DNA of 64,000 nucleotides from Sphingorhabdus rigui (GTDB lineage Bacteria; Pseudomonadota; Alphaproteobacteria; Sphingomonadales; Sphingomonadaceae), in assembly GCF_014196595.1 (NCBI RefSeq), contig NZ_JACIEA010000001.1, forward strand, positions 684,845-748,844, read 5' to 3'. This document shows positions 29,316 through 38,303 of this stretch, piece after piece; positions within the stretch are counted from its first letter, which is position 1, and each line of letters starts with the position of its first letter. Position numbers and translations under genes: made by a program. Below the pieces are notes generated by a model, which was given only the letters and a program-made list of their open reading frames with translations, did not search any database and was not told the DNA's origin.

Positions 29316-30521
29316 ATGTCGACTGAAACCGTTACCCAAACCGTACCAGAGCTGAAGCTGACTCCGCCCGACCCCGTGCCAACCGTCGCGCCACAACAGG
29401 CGATGGGCTTGGTTCCGGTGACCGATGAACAGCAAAGCAAGCTTGCGCAGCGCGTTGAAGCCTATGTCGCTGACTTGGTGGCGCAGGATGTGAATAGCCC
29501 GGAATTCGGCAAGCGCGTGGACCAATTGACCAACATGGGCCGCAAGGAAATTATGGAAGCATCGGCGCAGTCGAACCGCTTCCTCGATAAGCCCATTCGC
29601 CGCATGGATGAAAGTTCAGGCGTCGGCGCGGATCTCGCCGAATTGCGCCGCGTTGTTGAAGATCTGGACCCGTCCAAAAAGGGCAATTTGATGACCAAGC
29701 AAAAGCTGTTTGGCATCATTCCCTTTGGCAACAAGCTGCGCAATTATTTTGACAGCTATCAAAGTTCGCAAACGCATATCAGCTCGGTTCTTGCCCGTCT
29801 TGGCAATGGCAAGGATGAGCTGTTGATGGACAATGCCGCGATCGACGTCGAGCGGCAGAATCTGTGGGTTGCCATGGGCAAGTTGGAACAGATGATTGTC
29901 ATGTCCAAGCAGTTGGACACGAAACTGGAAGAAAAAGCCGCTGAGCTTGAACTGTCCGACCCCGCCAAGGCGCGTGCGATAAAGGAAAGCGCGTTGTTCT
30001 ATGTGCGCCAACGTACGCAGGATTTGCTGACGCAAATGGCGGTGACGGTGCAGGGTTATCTCGCGCTCGATCTGGTCAAAAAGAACAATGTCGAACTGGT
30101 CAAAGGTGTCGACCGCGCATCGACCACCACGGTTGGAGCATTGCGCACGGCGGTTACCGTGGCGCAGGCGATGACGAACCAAAAACTCGTTTTGGACCAG
30201 ATTACCGCGCTCAACACGACGACCGCGAATATTATCGACAGCACCGGTCAGTTGCTGCGCGACAATACGGGCCGTATCCATGAACAAGCCGCCGGCGCCA
30301 CCATCCCGTTGGAAACGTTGAGTCGTGCATTCCAGAATATTTACGATACGATGGACGCAATCGACACCTTCAAGATGAAGGCGCTCGACAGCATGAAGCA
30401 AACGTCCGAGGCGCTCGAAAAAGAAGTCGAAAAGTCCAAGGGCTATATCGCGCGGGCCGAAGGGCAGGCGCAGGCGACCAAGTCTGTGCAGGACAGCGGT
30501 TTGCTGTCACTTGAGGCATAA
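29316..30521 (+). CDS. TelA-family toxic anion resistance protein
   Basis: A 401-residue soluble, mostly helical protein. The central NRFLDKPIRRMD segment and the later GNKLRNYFDSYQSSQTHI, then ALRTAVTVAQAM, are typical of the TelA/YaaN family (tellurite and other toxic anion resistance, possibly linked to envelope stress). No ter genes are near. The ATG at 29316 has GAGGGA upstream. It is followed, after a REP-like element, by a membrane protein on the same strand, a pairing often seen for TelA and XpaC. Confidence 0.88.
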   Translation: MSTETVTQTVPELKLTPPDPVPTVAPQQAMGLVPVTDEQQSKLAQRVEAYVADLVAQDVNSPEFGKRVDQLTNMGRKEIMEASAQSNRFLDKPIRRMDESSGVGADLAELRRVVEDLDPSKKGNLMTKQKLFGIIPFGNKLRNYFDSYQSSQTHISSVLARLGNGKDELLMDNAAIDVERQNLWVAMGKLEQMIVMSKQLDTKLEEKAAELELSDPAKARAIKESALFYVRQRTQDLLTQMAVTVQGYLALDLVKKNNVELVKGVDRASTTTVGALRTAVTVAQAMTNQKLVLDQITALNTTTANIIDSTGQLLRDNTGRIHEQAAGATIPLETLSRAFQNIYDTMDAIDTFKMKALDSMKQTSEALEKEVEKSKGYIARAEGQAQATKSVQDSGLLSLEA

Positions 30522-30534
30522 TGACGATATATTA

Positions 30535-30601
30535 CCGTAGCCCTGAGCCCCTCGAAGGGCGCTTGTCGGCTGGACGTACTTCGACAGGCTCAGCACTACG
30601 G
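30535..30601. repeat. REP/BIME-like palindromic element, copy 2
   Basis: A 67-base inverted repeat. The arms 30535-30557 and 30579-30601 pair in 19 of 23 positions and end in CCGTAG and CTACGG. It lies in the 100-base gap between the TelA gene and the membrane-protein gene, starting 13 bases after the TelA stop. The ends match copy 1 at 27660-27784. Confidence 0.85.
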
Positions 30602-30621
30602 TTTGCACATCAAGGTACAAT

Positions 30622-31347
30622 ATGAACAGCCCTGCATCCAATTCCGATGACACCCTTAACGCCGCGGCACGGTCGCTGCGCAATGTCCGCTTTGCCCCCA
30701 TCGGGACAAAGTCGCAGGCGCTGCGCCGCGCACATTTCTGGGGTAAACTCAGCAAGGCGACAATGGCGGTTGGTGCTGTCTTAATTGGCGCAGGCATCAT
30801 CGGCGGGATTATTGGCGGCATCGGTTTTTGGGGCGTTATGATCACCGCCCTGCTGGTGACAACCGCAGCCTATGTCCTGATGCGTTTCCCGCAAATGCCG
30901 ATGCCCACGGCGGAGAGCCTGAAGATCACCGATCTGGGCACATTGGCGGGAAAAACAGAGATTTGGCTTGAGGCACAGCGCCCTGCATTGCCCGCGCCTG
31001 CGGTGTCGTTGATGCAAGATATCGGCGTCCGGTTGGACCAGCTTGCGCCGCAACTGCAAACGCTCGACGACAATGACCCTGCGGCCCGTGAAGTCCGGAA
31101 ACTTGTGGGGGAACATCTGCCCGAGCTGATTAACGGCTATAAGCGCATTCCCGATAGCCTTCGGCACAAAGAGCATGCCGGAAAGACACCTGCGCAGCAG
31201 TTGGTCGATGGCCTGAAGACCATCGACCGCGAAATCGAGACGATGACCGGCCAGATTTCGCGCGGTGAGCTCGATAAACTGGCGGTGCGTGGCCGGTATC
31301 TTGAAATACGTTATGATAACGCTGCCGAAAATGGTCAGGGCGTATAA
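30622..31347 (+). CDS. Membrane protein next to TelA, XpaC-like
   Basis: A 241-residue protein with one double-length hydrophobic region (about residues 51-92, rich in Gly and Ile) that could form two helices, and a helical C-terminal soluble domain (LDQLAPQLQTLDDNDPAAREVRKLVGEHLPELINGY). This layout and the place behind telA resemble XpaC-type proteins, which pair with TelA in many bacteria. The name rests on context more than on motifs I can see. It is probably co-transcribed with the TelA gene despite the repeat element between them. Confidence 0.6.
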   Translation: MNSPASNSDDTLNAAARSLRNVRFAPIGTKSQALRRAHFWGKLSKATMAVGAVLIGAGIIGGIIGGIGFWGVMITALLVTTAAYVLMRFPQMPMPTAESLKITDLGTLAGKTEIWLEAQRPALPAPAVSLMQDIGVRLDQLAPQLQTLDDNDPAAREVRKLVGEHLPELINGYKRIPDSLRHKEHAGKTPAQQLVDGLKTIDREIETMTGQISRGELDKLAVRGRYLEIRYDNAAENGQGV

Positions 31348-31408
31348 GCGCTCAATTATGAAAGCGCGTGTCGCTATAGATTGATAACGACATGCACAGG
31401 AAAACGGC

Positions 31409-32509
31409 GTGACCCAACCCAGCTTACAGCGTGACATTTTTGGAACGCTGGCCAGTGGTGAAGCTGTCCACGCGGTGACGCTGACCAATGCCGCCGGCAT
31501 GTCGGTCAGGATCATCAGCTACGGCGCGTCTATCCAGTCGGTCTGTGTGCCCGACGCCAACGGTCACTTTGCGGACGTTACAACGGGCTATGCCGATATT
31601 GCGGAATATGTCGCGCAGCGGCAGTATTTCGGCGCGACCGTCGGCCGGGTCGCCAACCGTATTGCCGGTGCGCGCTTTGAACTTGATGGCAAGTTGTACA
31701 GCATTCCCGCCAATGACGGCACGCATTCGCTGCACGGGGGCGATGTCGGGTTCGATCAGGTGAACTGGACGATCACGGATTGTGATGAAGAGGCCTTATC
31801 GGTGACGCTGTCGCATATTAGCCCCGATGGTGATCAGGGATATCCCGGCAAATTGACCGTTACCGCAACATACCAATTGCACCCCGACAATGCGCTGTCG
31901 GTGCATTACGAAGCCGTCACCGACGCGCCGACCTGCGTGAACCTGACGAACCATGCCTATTGGCATTTGGGGGGCGAGGGGGCTGCCTATGATGCGATGG
32001 ACCATGTGCTGATGATCGCGGCTGAACAATTTCTGCCGGTGGACGCGACGCTGATCCCAACGGGAGAACGCCGCAGCGTTGCTGCCACGCCATTTGATTT
32101 TCGTGAACCCATGCAGATCAGCAAATATGTTCGCAGCAACGCGGACATTCAACTGACCCATGGCAGCGGATATGACCATAATTGGATCATGGGTGCGGAA
32201 GCCGCCAGCGAACCCCGATTGATGGCACATTTGGAAGATCCAGTGTCCGGACGGACGATGACGTTGCTGTCCAACCAGCCGGGGCTGCAGTTCTATTCTG
32301 GCAATTTCTTTGACGGAACGACATCGGGCAAAGCAGGCAAAAGCTATGGAGTCGGCGATGCGATTGCGCTTGAGCCGCAAATGTTTCCGGACGCACTACA
32401 CCAACCGTCTTTTGCGTCAGTTGTTCTCCGTCCAGGGGAAACCTATTCCAATATGATCATGTGGCGCTTCGGTATCGGCCGGTTGTTTTCTCCTAATATG
32501 AACAGGTAA
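31409..32509 (+). CDS. galM: Aldose 1-epimerase (galactose mutarotase)
   Basis: A 366-residue enzyme that interconverts alpha and beta anomers of sugars such as galactose. GRVANRI, NDGTHSLHGG (substrate His) and NLTNHAYWHLGG (catalytic His) are all present, and the catalytic Glu lies in IALEPQMFPDALHQP. The start is GTG, preceded by GGAAAA. No other sugar-use gene adjoins it. The length is usual for bacterial GalM. Confidence 0.93.
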   Translation: MTQPSLQRDIFGTLASGEAVHAVTLTNAAGMSVRIISYGASIQSVCVPDANGHFADVTTGYADIAEYVAQRQYFGATVGRVANRIAGARFELDGKLYSIPANDGTHSLHGGDVGFDQVNWTITDCDEEALSVTLSHISPDGDQGYPGKLTVTATYQLHPDNALSVHYEAVTDAPTCVNLTNHAYWHLGGEGAAYDAMDHVLMIAAEQFLPVDATLIPTGERRSVAATPFDFREPMQISKYVRSNADIQLTHGSGYDHNWIMGAEAASEPRLMAHLEDPVSGRTMTLLSNQPGLQFYSGNFFDGTTSGKAGKSYGVGDAIALEPQMFPDALHQPSFASVVLRPGETYSNMIMWRFGIGRLFSPNMNR

Positions 32510-32627
32510 ACAGACGAAAAGCTAAAACGTCTGGGCCACTTGCGATACGGTGCCTGTTTTGGATGTAAAACGGGTTGAAATCAGATATGCATATACACTA
32601 GCAGAAAATGCATAATTGGGATGTTAC

Positions 32628-33035
32628 ATGAATTCACTGCTGAACGGGGCCAGCGCCCAACAATTTCATTCGTCCTCAAGCATTTTGCTTATCGATGACG
32701 AGTCCGAAATTTTGCCCGAATATCAGGAATTTTTCGAACTCGCGGGGTTCAGAACGTTCACCTGTGCTGATCCCGTTCAAGGCATGGCAATGGTGCTTGA
32801 AACGCCAGACATTGCGGTTGTCATCACTGACCTGCGCATGGCACATCTGGATGGCATCAGCATGATTAAAGACCTTCGGGCGTCGCTACCAGCCGAAAGG
32901 CACGTTCATTTCATGATATTAACAGGTGATGCCAGCTCCGAGCTATGCGATGATTTGGCAGACATTCCCATATTTCTGAAGCCAGCGGACACGGACGCAT
33001 TGGTCGCAGCTATCCGTTCGGTGTTGGTGTGTTGA
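32628..33035 (+). CDS. Single-domain response regulator
   Basis: A 135-residue receiver domain without an output domain. The acidic pair lies in LLIDDESEI, phospho-acceptor Asp68 in VVITDLRM, the LTGD motif and Lys in IFLKPAD near the C terminus. The ATG at 32628 is preferred over an in-frame TTG 12 bases upstream. Its end overlaps the start of the histidine kinase gene, so the two are translationally coupled and form a pair; phosphorylation of this receiver would be the direct output. Confidence 0.85.
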   Translation: MNSLLNGASAQQFHSSSSILLIDDESEILPEYQEFFELAGFRTFTCADPVQGMAMVLETPDIAVVITDLRMAHLDGISMIKDLRASLPAERHVHFMILTGDASSELCDDLADIPIFLKPADTDALVAAIRSVLVC

Positions 33036-35734
33036 GCCGCCGCTGGACCGGGTTCCTGGCGATCCGGGATATTCCCAAAACAGAACTTCTGATTGCGCTA
33101 TTTATCGGTGTTGCAGGGCTTTTTCTGAACGCTTTCGAGCTTAAGCTTGGCTGGGGCACGAACTTTGTACTCGGCAACGCGCTGGTATATGTGTTTGTGC
33201 GCGTGCTGGCTCCGCAGTCTCTGGTGCTTGCGGTTTCAGTATCAAGCATCGGGTCGATCATCTTGTTGAACCACCCATGGGGTTGGATCGTGTCGGTATG
33301 CGAAGCGGCATTTATAGCCATTGTTGCGCCCCGCTCATCGCCTGTACGCAGCGTTGTTCTTTACTGGATAGTGGCAGGCGCGCCTTTATTGTTCTTATTC
33401 TATGGCGGCATCCTGAAAATGGATCAGCTGTCGCTTGCCCTTGTGGTCGCAAAGCAAATCGCCAACGGGATACTGAACGTTGTTCTTGGTGAGATCATCT
33501 ATGTTGCCATTTTGAGCCGAAATCCATTCGGAAAATTCGGACATTGGCCAAAGCTCAGGGTTGAATGCTTTACGGTGATGTTATTCATGGGAACGGTGCT
33601 GATCCCGGCGACGGTGTATATGGCGCTGGATAGGCCGTCGCGTGAACGTGCCGCGATGGAAGAGGTTAACCGAAATCTTGAATCGCGCATCAGCGTCGCG
33701 GACGCGCAGTTGAGTGCATGGGTCGATTCACGAACGATGCTGCTGCGCGCCTACGCAGATAATGGCGAGTTGCCCCGCGGCCCGTCCGAGGCGCGTTTGC
33801 CGAAGGAATTCTCGGCTGAATTTCAGAAAATTGCTTTCTTGGCCCCCAATCAAAGCCTGGCGGAGTTTGTATCGGCGCAAGGCGGTTCGCTTATCGGAGC
33901 AACGTCGGCCAAAGCCGATCTATCGCCTTTAACGGACAATCGGGCGCGCTTGGTCGCGTTAAATCTTGGGCCAGCGCGATCGAATGTCGATTTTGCATTG
34001 GTCGTTCCGCATGTTCGAAACGGCCAAGCGGAAGATATTGTCGCAATATTACGTCCGACAACCCTGCACGATCTTGTCGAAATCCCCGGCCAGCACGTCA
34101 TGGACAATATCTTTTTCATCAGTCCTGCCCAAGGGACATTCGCGCTGACGCATGTCACCGCACATGTGCGCACTCTTGTCGGTTCCATGTCCCAAAGTCA
34201 GCAGGCGACGGCTTTTACAAAACCCGTGCTTTTAAGTGACGTCGATTATGATCGTGCAATCACGTCCGATCTGCGTGACACGCAAATCGTTCGCCTGAAC
34301 CCCATCGCTGCTCTTCCGCAATGGCAAGTCGCTTCAGTGCTTCCGCTTGGACCTGCGGTACTGAAGGCGCGCGCGGTACAACTGCTTCATTTTCTTGCGG
34401 TCATCACGTTCGTTTTTCTGATTGGGCTGTTGGCATCGCATATGAGCTTGAAGGCGTCGAATGTATTACGGCGTGTGTCGCAGGCAGCCGCGGACCTTAC
34501 GCAGTTTGGGAGATCACAACCTGCGTCCGACCACATATTTATTGAGGAAGTTAGCGAGATTTCGGGAACGATTGCGATGGCAGCGGCTTCGTTCGGACGC
34601 GAGCGCGGAGCGCTGGCAAGCTATCAACGCCGGTTGAACAGCATCGCACAGCATGCGCCTATCATCGTCTATGCGGTTGACGTCGCGAATGGGGAAGGGA
34701 CGGACATGACCTACATAAGCCCGTCACTCGAAAAAATGCTGGGCTATTCGACGGCCGAAGGTTTGACGGAAAACTGGTGGAGCCGCTCCATTCATCCGGA
34801 CGACTATGAATATTGCATGGCTGCGTTTAGACATTTGAAGCCGGGAAAAGTTTACGCGGCTGAATATCGCCTCCGGCACAAAAACGGCAGCTATGTCTGG
34901 GTATATGACACGCTATCCGTTGAGCCCACGGCGCAGGGGGCAGAGCAAGAAGCAGTTGGCATCATCATGGATATTTCCGAACAAAAAGCGTCCGAGGACC
35001 AGCTTTTGCAATCGGACAAGATGGCAAGTCTCGGCCGGATGATGTCGGGTACGGCGCACGAGTTAAACCAGCCGTTGAATTTTATCAAATTGGCGGCGTC
35101 AAACTTGCGCGAGAACGCGGTTCGGGGGCGATTAGAAGCAGAAAAATTCATTCCGAAACTTGAAAATGTTGTGGCGCAGGTCGAACGTGCCTCTGCCATA
35201 TTGCTGCAGATGCGGATATTTGGCCGGACGTCAAAGGAAGCACCCTCCGCGATCAATATCCAAAGCACCGTTGAAGCCGTCATCCTGATGGCCGAACCAC
35301 AGATGGAGCTCGACGGGACACAACTGGTCACTGAAGTGAAAGCGTCCGGCATTTACGTCCGGGCGATGCCCGTGATGCTGGAGCAGGTTTTTCTGAACCT
35401 GTTCATCAATGCCAATGACGCCATTCGCAGCCGGCATGACGCGGGTGATAGCGCAGAGGGTGAAATAAAAATCACCATTGATCGCAATGATCGGTCGGCG
35501 TTTATAACGGTGGCTGACAACGGCCCTGGTATCGCCCCGGATGTCTTGCCCAAGATATTCGAGCCCTTTTTCACGACTAAGCCGCCGAAGGAAGGCACTG
35601 GGCTTGGACTATCGATTAGCTATGGCATCATTCGCGACATGGGCGGCGTGTTGCGCGCCGAAACGAGCCGCAAAGGCGCGCGGTTCATTATTGAACTGCC
35701 ACTTGCCGATGTCACAGCAACCGAGGCCGCTTGA
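33029..35734 (+). CDS. Membrane-bound PAS sensor histidine kinase
   Basis: A 901-residue kinase beginning at GTG 33029 inside the response regulator gene (TTG 33032 is another option). Residues 1-200 form about six membrane helices of MASE-like appearance, an extracytoplasmic sensor region lies at about 210-450, another helix at about 455-475, then a PAS domain with PAC end (about 535-655). The phospho-acceptor His677 is in GTAHELNQPLN, and the ATPase domain shows N-box NLFINANDAI, DNGPGI and GTGLGLSI. The His box of HELNQPL type is typical of DctB/FixL-like kinases. The sensed signal is unknown. Confidence 0.88.
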   Translation: MLSRRWTGFLAIRDIPKTELLIALFIGVAGLFLNAFELKLGWGTNFVLGNALVYVFVRVLAPQSLVLAVSVSSIGSIILLNHPWGWIVSVCEAAFIAIVAPRSSPVRSVVLYWIVAGAPLLFLFYGGILKMDQLSLALVVAKQIANGILNVVLGEIIYVAILSRNPFGKFGHWPKLRVECFTVMLFMGTVLIPATVYMALDRPSRERAAMEEVNRNLESRISVADAQLSAWVDSRTMLLRAYADNGELPRGPSEARLPKEFSAEFQKIAFLAPNQSLAEFVSAQGGSLIGATSAKADLSPLTDNRARLVALNLGPARSNVDFALVVPHVRNGQAEDIVAILRPTTLHDLVEIPGQHVMDNIFFISPAQGTFALTHVTAHVRTLVGSMSQSQQATAFTKPVLLSDVDYDRAITSDLRDTQIVRLNPIAALPQWQVASVLPLGPAVLKARAVQLLHFLAVITFVFLIGLLASHMSLKASNVLRRVSQAAADLTQFGRSQPASDHIFIEEVSEISGTIAMAAASFGRERGALASYQRRLNSIAQHAPIIVYAVDVANGEGTDMTYISPSLEKMLGYSTAEGLTENWWSRSIHPDDYEYCMAAFRHLKPGKVYAAEYRLRHKNGSYVWVYDTLSVEPTAQGAEQEAVGIIMDISEQKASEDQLLQSDKMASLGRMMSGTAHELNQPLNFIKLAASNLRENAVRGRLEAEKFIPKLENVVAQVERASAILLQMRIFGRTSKEAPSAINIQSTVEAVILMAEPQMELDGTQLVTEVKASGIYVRAMPVMLEQVFLNLFINANDAIRSRHDAGDSAEGEIKITIDRNDRSAFITVADNGPGIAPDVLPKIFEPFFTTKPPKEGTGLGLSISYGIIRDMGGVLRAETSRKGARFIIELPLADVTATEAA

Positions 35735-35775
35735 GCCCGTCTAAGGTTTGGAACTAAAAAGTATTGGCCCTTGGA

Positions 35776-36351
35776 TCAGTTCACGCGCTGTTCGGCAGAC
35801 ATCAAACCCTTCGCGAGTGCGGCGAGAGCTAACGCAATGACTACATGATATATGTGCCACGCCACAGCCTCATCCAGCCAAGCGGCACGCCGAATGAACA
35901 ACGTATTTGCAAGCATCACGGCGCAACCCACGGGCACAAGCCACGTCCGCCCCGACGGGCCGGGTCGCACGATTGAGGCAAGAAATACGATCACTAACGC
36001 CAATAGGAAAACAGGGCCGAGCAGCGGTTGCGCGAACAAAAAGATCGCGGTCGCGGCGCACAGGATGAGTGCGATTATCCATATCGTGTGTCTATCCGCG
36101 GGGCGTAACAGATAACCGGATAATATGGCCACGGCGCCAGCAAGGCCAAACAATTGAGACGCACCGGCATGTACAGCCGCGAGCTGATCTTGCAAACCAG
36201 CCCCAAAACGCACCACGCCGATGAAGGCTGCTACGCCAAAACAGGCCATCGCAAATGCCGGCAAATGCCGACCGCTTCGCCAAAGCGCATTTCCGGCAAT
36301 AATCGTGACCAACACAATGGCGGCGTCGGATAAAGCGTAATGGGCGGGCAT
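35776..36351 (-). CDS. Small multi-pass membrane protein, unknown function
   Basis: A 191-residue protein with about six membrane helices and few charges; I do not recognise a family. Its start overlaps the stop of the sterol-desaturase-like gene, so it is translated with it. Conserved-looking polar residues in the helices (RFGAGLQDQLAAVHAGASQL, AWHIYHVV) might bind something, but nothing else can be said. Confidence 0.65.
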   Translation of the reverse strand: MPAHYALSDAAIVLVTIIAGNALWRSGRHLPAFAMACFGVAAFIGVVRFGAGLQDQLAAVHAGASQLFGLAGAVAILSGYLLRPADRHTIWIIALILCAATAIFLFAQPLLGPVFLLALVIVFLASIVRPGPSGRTWLVPVGCAVMLANTLFIRRAAWLDEAVAWHIYHVVIALALAALAKGLMSAEQRVN

Positions 36352-37286
36352 CAGGCGTTCGTAAGCGTTATTGCCGCGGTGGTTTCAGGGAGCAAACCAG
36401 CCTCCCGTTTAATGTCTTCGGACGTCAACCGTGACCCATCATGACTCCAGCCTGGCGGCGCAAAAATGTAACAAAAGCGCTGCCACAGGCTCAGCCCGCG
36501 CTGCGACGCATCTTGCACTATCCCGACATATTCGTGCGTTAAGATCGTGAATGGATTAAACGTCTCAAGGTTTTTGACCAAGCCATAGTCAACCGGCACG
36601 GCGCGGTCTTCCTCGACGAATGTGCCAAACATGCGATCCCAGATGATCAAAGTACCGGCAAAATTGGCATCCAGATATTCTGGGTTGCGGCCATGGTGCA
36701 CCCGGTGATGGCTCGGCGTGTTGAAAATATATTCAAACCACCGTGGCAAACGGTCGATCGTTTCGGTGTGGAGGAAAAATTGGTAGGTTGCGTTAAGGAT
36801 CCCGCAAAAAACAACCAATGCCGGATCAAAGCCGATTAAAATCAGCGGAATTTTGAGCATCATCGTTCCGGTAAAGTGCTTCATCCAACTTTGGCGGAGC
36901 GCAATGGGCATGTTGAAATTGGTGGATGAATGATGGACCACATGCATGGCCCAGCCCCAACGGACGCGGTGGCATATGCGATGGTGCACGTAAAATCGCA
37001 GATCATCGAGCACGAAGCACAATAAGAACGATCCCCATGTGATCGGTATTTCACCAAGCGCAAAGGGCGCTGTCGCAAATAAAGCGGCGGTGGTGATGAA
37101 CGCAAATATTGCATTTACAGGATCACTTGCAAGCCCAAGAAATATGGACAGCAACGAGTCTTTTGCCGGGACGTTGCCCTTCCGTTTGAGGAAGCGAATG
37201 GCACCCAGTTCAAACAAAATGCCCAGCCCAAAAGCAGCAAGCGATATGACGACCCAATTTTGGTTGATGAGCTGCGTAACTGTCAC
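36351..37286 (-). CDS. Sterol desaturase/fatty acid hydroxylase family protein
   Basis: A 311-residue integral membrane di-iron enzyme. The histidine boxes are visible as HHRICH near residue 99, HVVHHS near 116 and HHRVHHG near 192, spaced as in the fatty acid hydroxylase superfamily. Four membrane helices surround them. The start is GTG with the strong ribosome site GGGGGAG seven bases before it. A lipid or terpenoid C-H bond is the expected target. It lies upstream of a LysR gene read in the other direction, suggesting that LysR controls it, and the coupled downstream gene is a small membrane protein. Confidence 0.88.
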   Translation of the reverse strand: MTVTQLINQNWVVISLAAFGLGILFELGAIRFLKRKGNVPAKDSLLSIFLGLASDPVNAIFAFITTAALFATAPFALGEIPITWGSFLLCFVLDDLRFYVHHRICHRVRWGWAMHVVHHSSTNFNMPIALRQSWMKHFTGTMMLKIPLILIGFDPALVVFCGILNATYQFFLHTETIDRLPRWFEYIFNTPSHHRVHHGRNPEYLDANFAGTLIIWDRMFGTFVEEDRAVPVDYGLVKNLETFNPFTILTHEYVGIVQDASQRGLSLWQRFCYIFAPPGWSHDGSRLTSEDIKREAGLLPETTAAITLTNA

Positions 37287-37376
37287 AAAATTCTCCCCCG
37301 CGATTAATACAAGGAATAGTCTGGTTGGCGATATAAAAAATTGAATAATAAATGCATATTATGTAATTATTGGAAC

Positions 37377-38279
37377 ATGAATATTAATCTGAACAGACTG
37401 TCCCGGTTCGTCGCGGTTTATCGGCACAAGAGTTTCAGTCGCGCCGCCAGCGAGCTTGGCATGACGCATTCGGCACTGACAAAATCGGTGCAGCTGCTTG
37501 AACAAGAACTGGGCGCAGAATTGTTCAACCGGACCACGCGCAGTGTCGTCCCCACCGATGCCGGCAACCGTCTTGCGCAAAGGGCGGAGGAGCTTTTGGC
37601 TCTGGCTGATCAAATCGGCGATGAGGTCTTAACGGGTAGCCGGCATCTGCGGCTGATTGCGGGCCCTGCGGTCATCGAAGCATCATTGGCGCCAGCACTT
37701 GCTGCATTTTACAAGTCGCATCCGAACATCCGCGTGACGGCGGAAACCCTGCCTCTCGACATAGCCGCAGCACGGTTGCGCCAGCGGGAAGCGGACTTAA
37801 TACTTTTCCACTCAACGACCGTCAGCGCCATTCCCGAAAAGCGGTTGTTTCAGATAAGTCGGATAATCGATGAGGCCTATGTCGCGGTTATGCGTCAGGA
37901 CCATCCCGCGTTGCACCGCGACTTCAGCATTGATGAGATGCTGCGATATAAATGGGCCATTCCCGGCTATGGGAAAATCTACCGCTCTGCCATTCCAACC
38001 GACATAGAAGAAAAATATCGCAACGCAGGTTTCCCGCATTACCGCGTTCTCAGTCTTGTCTCGTGCTTGGCCTTGGTCGCCGACAGCGACATGATTACAT
38101 TATTGCCAGCCTCGTTCGCCCATAGGGACGCGCGTGCGCTCGGCCTGACGGTCGTGCCGATGCACCCAAGCTATGCTGCACGCTATGACGTAAGTGCAAT
38201 CACGCTCAAAAATGGCGGGGCTGACCCTGTGTTGGATGCATTGAAAAACGCTTTTGCGACACAGGCTGGCATAGGCTGA
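37377..38279 (+). CDS. LysR-family transcriptional regulator
   Basis: A 300-residue regulator. The N-terminal winged helix-turn-helix (NRLSRFVAVYRHKSFSRAASELGMTHSALTKSVQLLEQELG) is typical of LysR proteins, followed by the effector-binding domain of two Rossmann-like halves. The start at 37377 is chosen over an earlier Met because it gives the usual N terminus. The 90-base gap to the divergent sterol-desaturase-like gene holds AT-rich sequence with ATGCATATTATGTAAT (37352-37367), a possible LysR site. The effector is unknown. Confidence 0.88.
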   Translation: MNINLNRLSRFVAVYRHKSFSRAASELGMTHSALTKSVQLLEQELGAELFNRTTRSVVPTDAGNRLAQRAEELLALADQIGDEVLTGSRHLRLIAGPAVIEASLAPALAAFYKSHPNIRVTAETLPLDIAAARLRQREADLILFHSTTVSAIPEKRLFQISRIIDEAYVAVMRQDHPALHRDFSIDEMLRYKWAIPGYGKIYRSAIPTDIEEKYRNAGFPHYRVLSLVSCLALVADSDMITLLPASFAHRDARALGLTVVPMHPSYAARYDVSAITLKNGGADPVLDALKNAFATQAGIG

Positions 38280-38303
38280 ATTTCTGCAAACATCGCCGTG
38301 CGA

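Noticed and set aside
32511-32533. CAGACG/CGTCTG hairpin after galM as a terminator
   Set aside because: The loop is long (11 bases) and no T-rich run follows, so termination is not supported.
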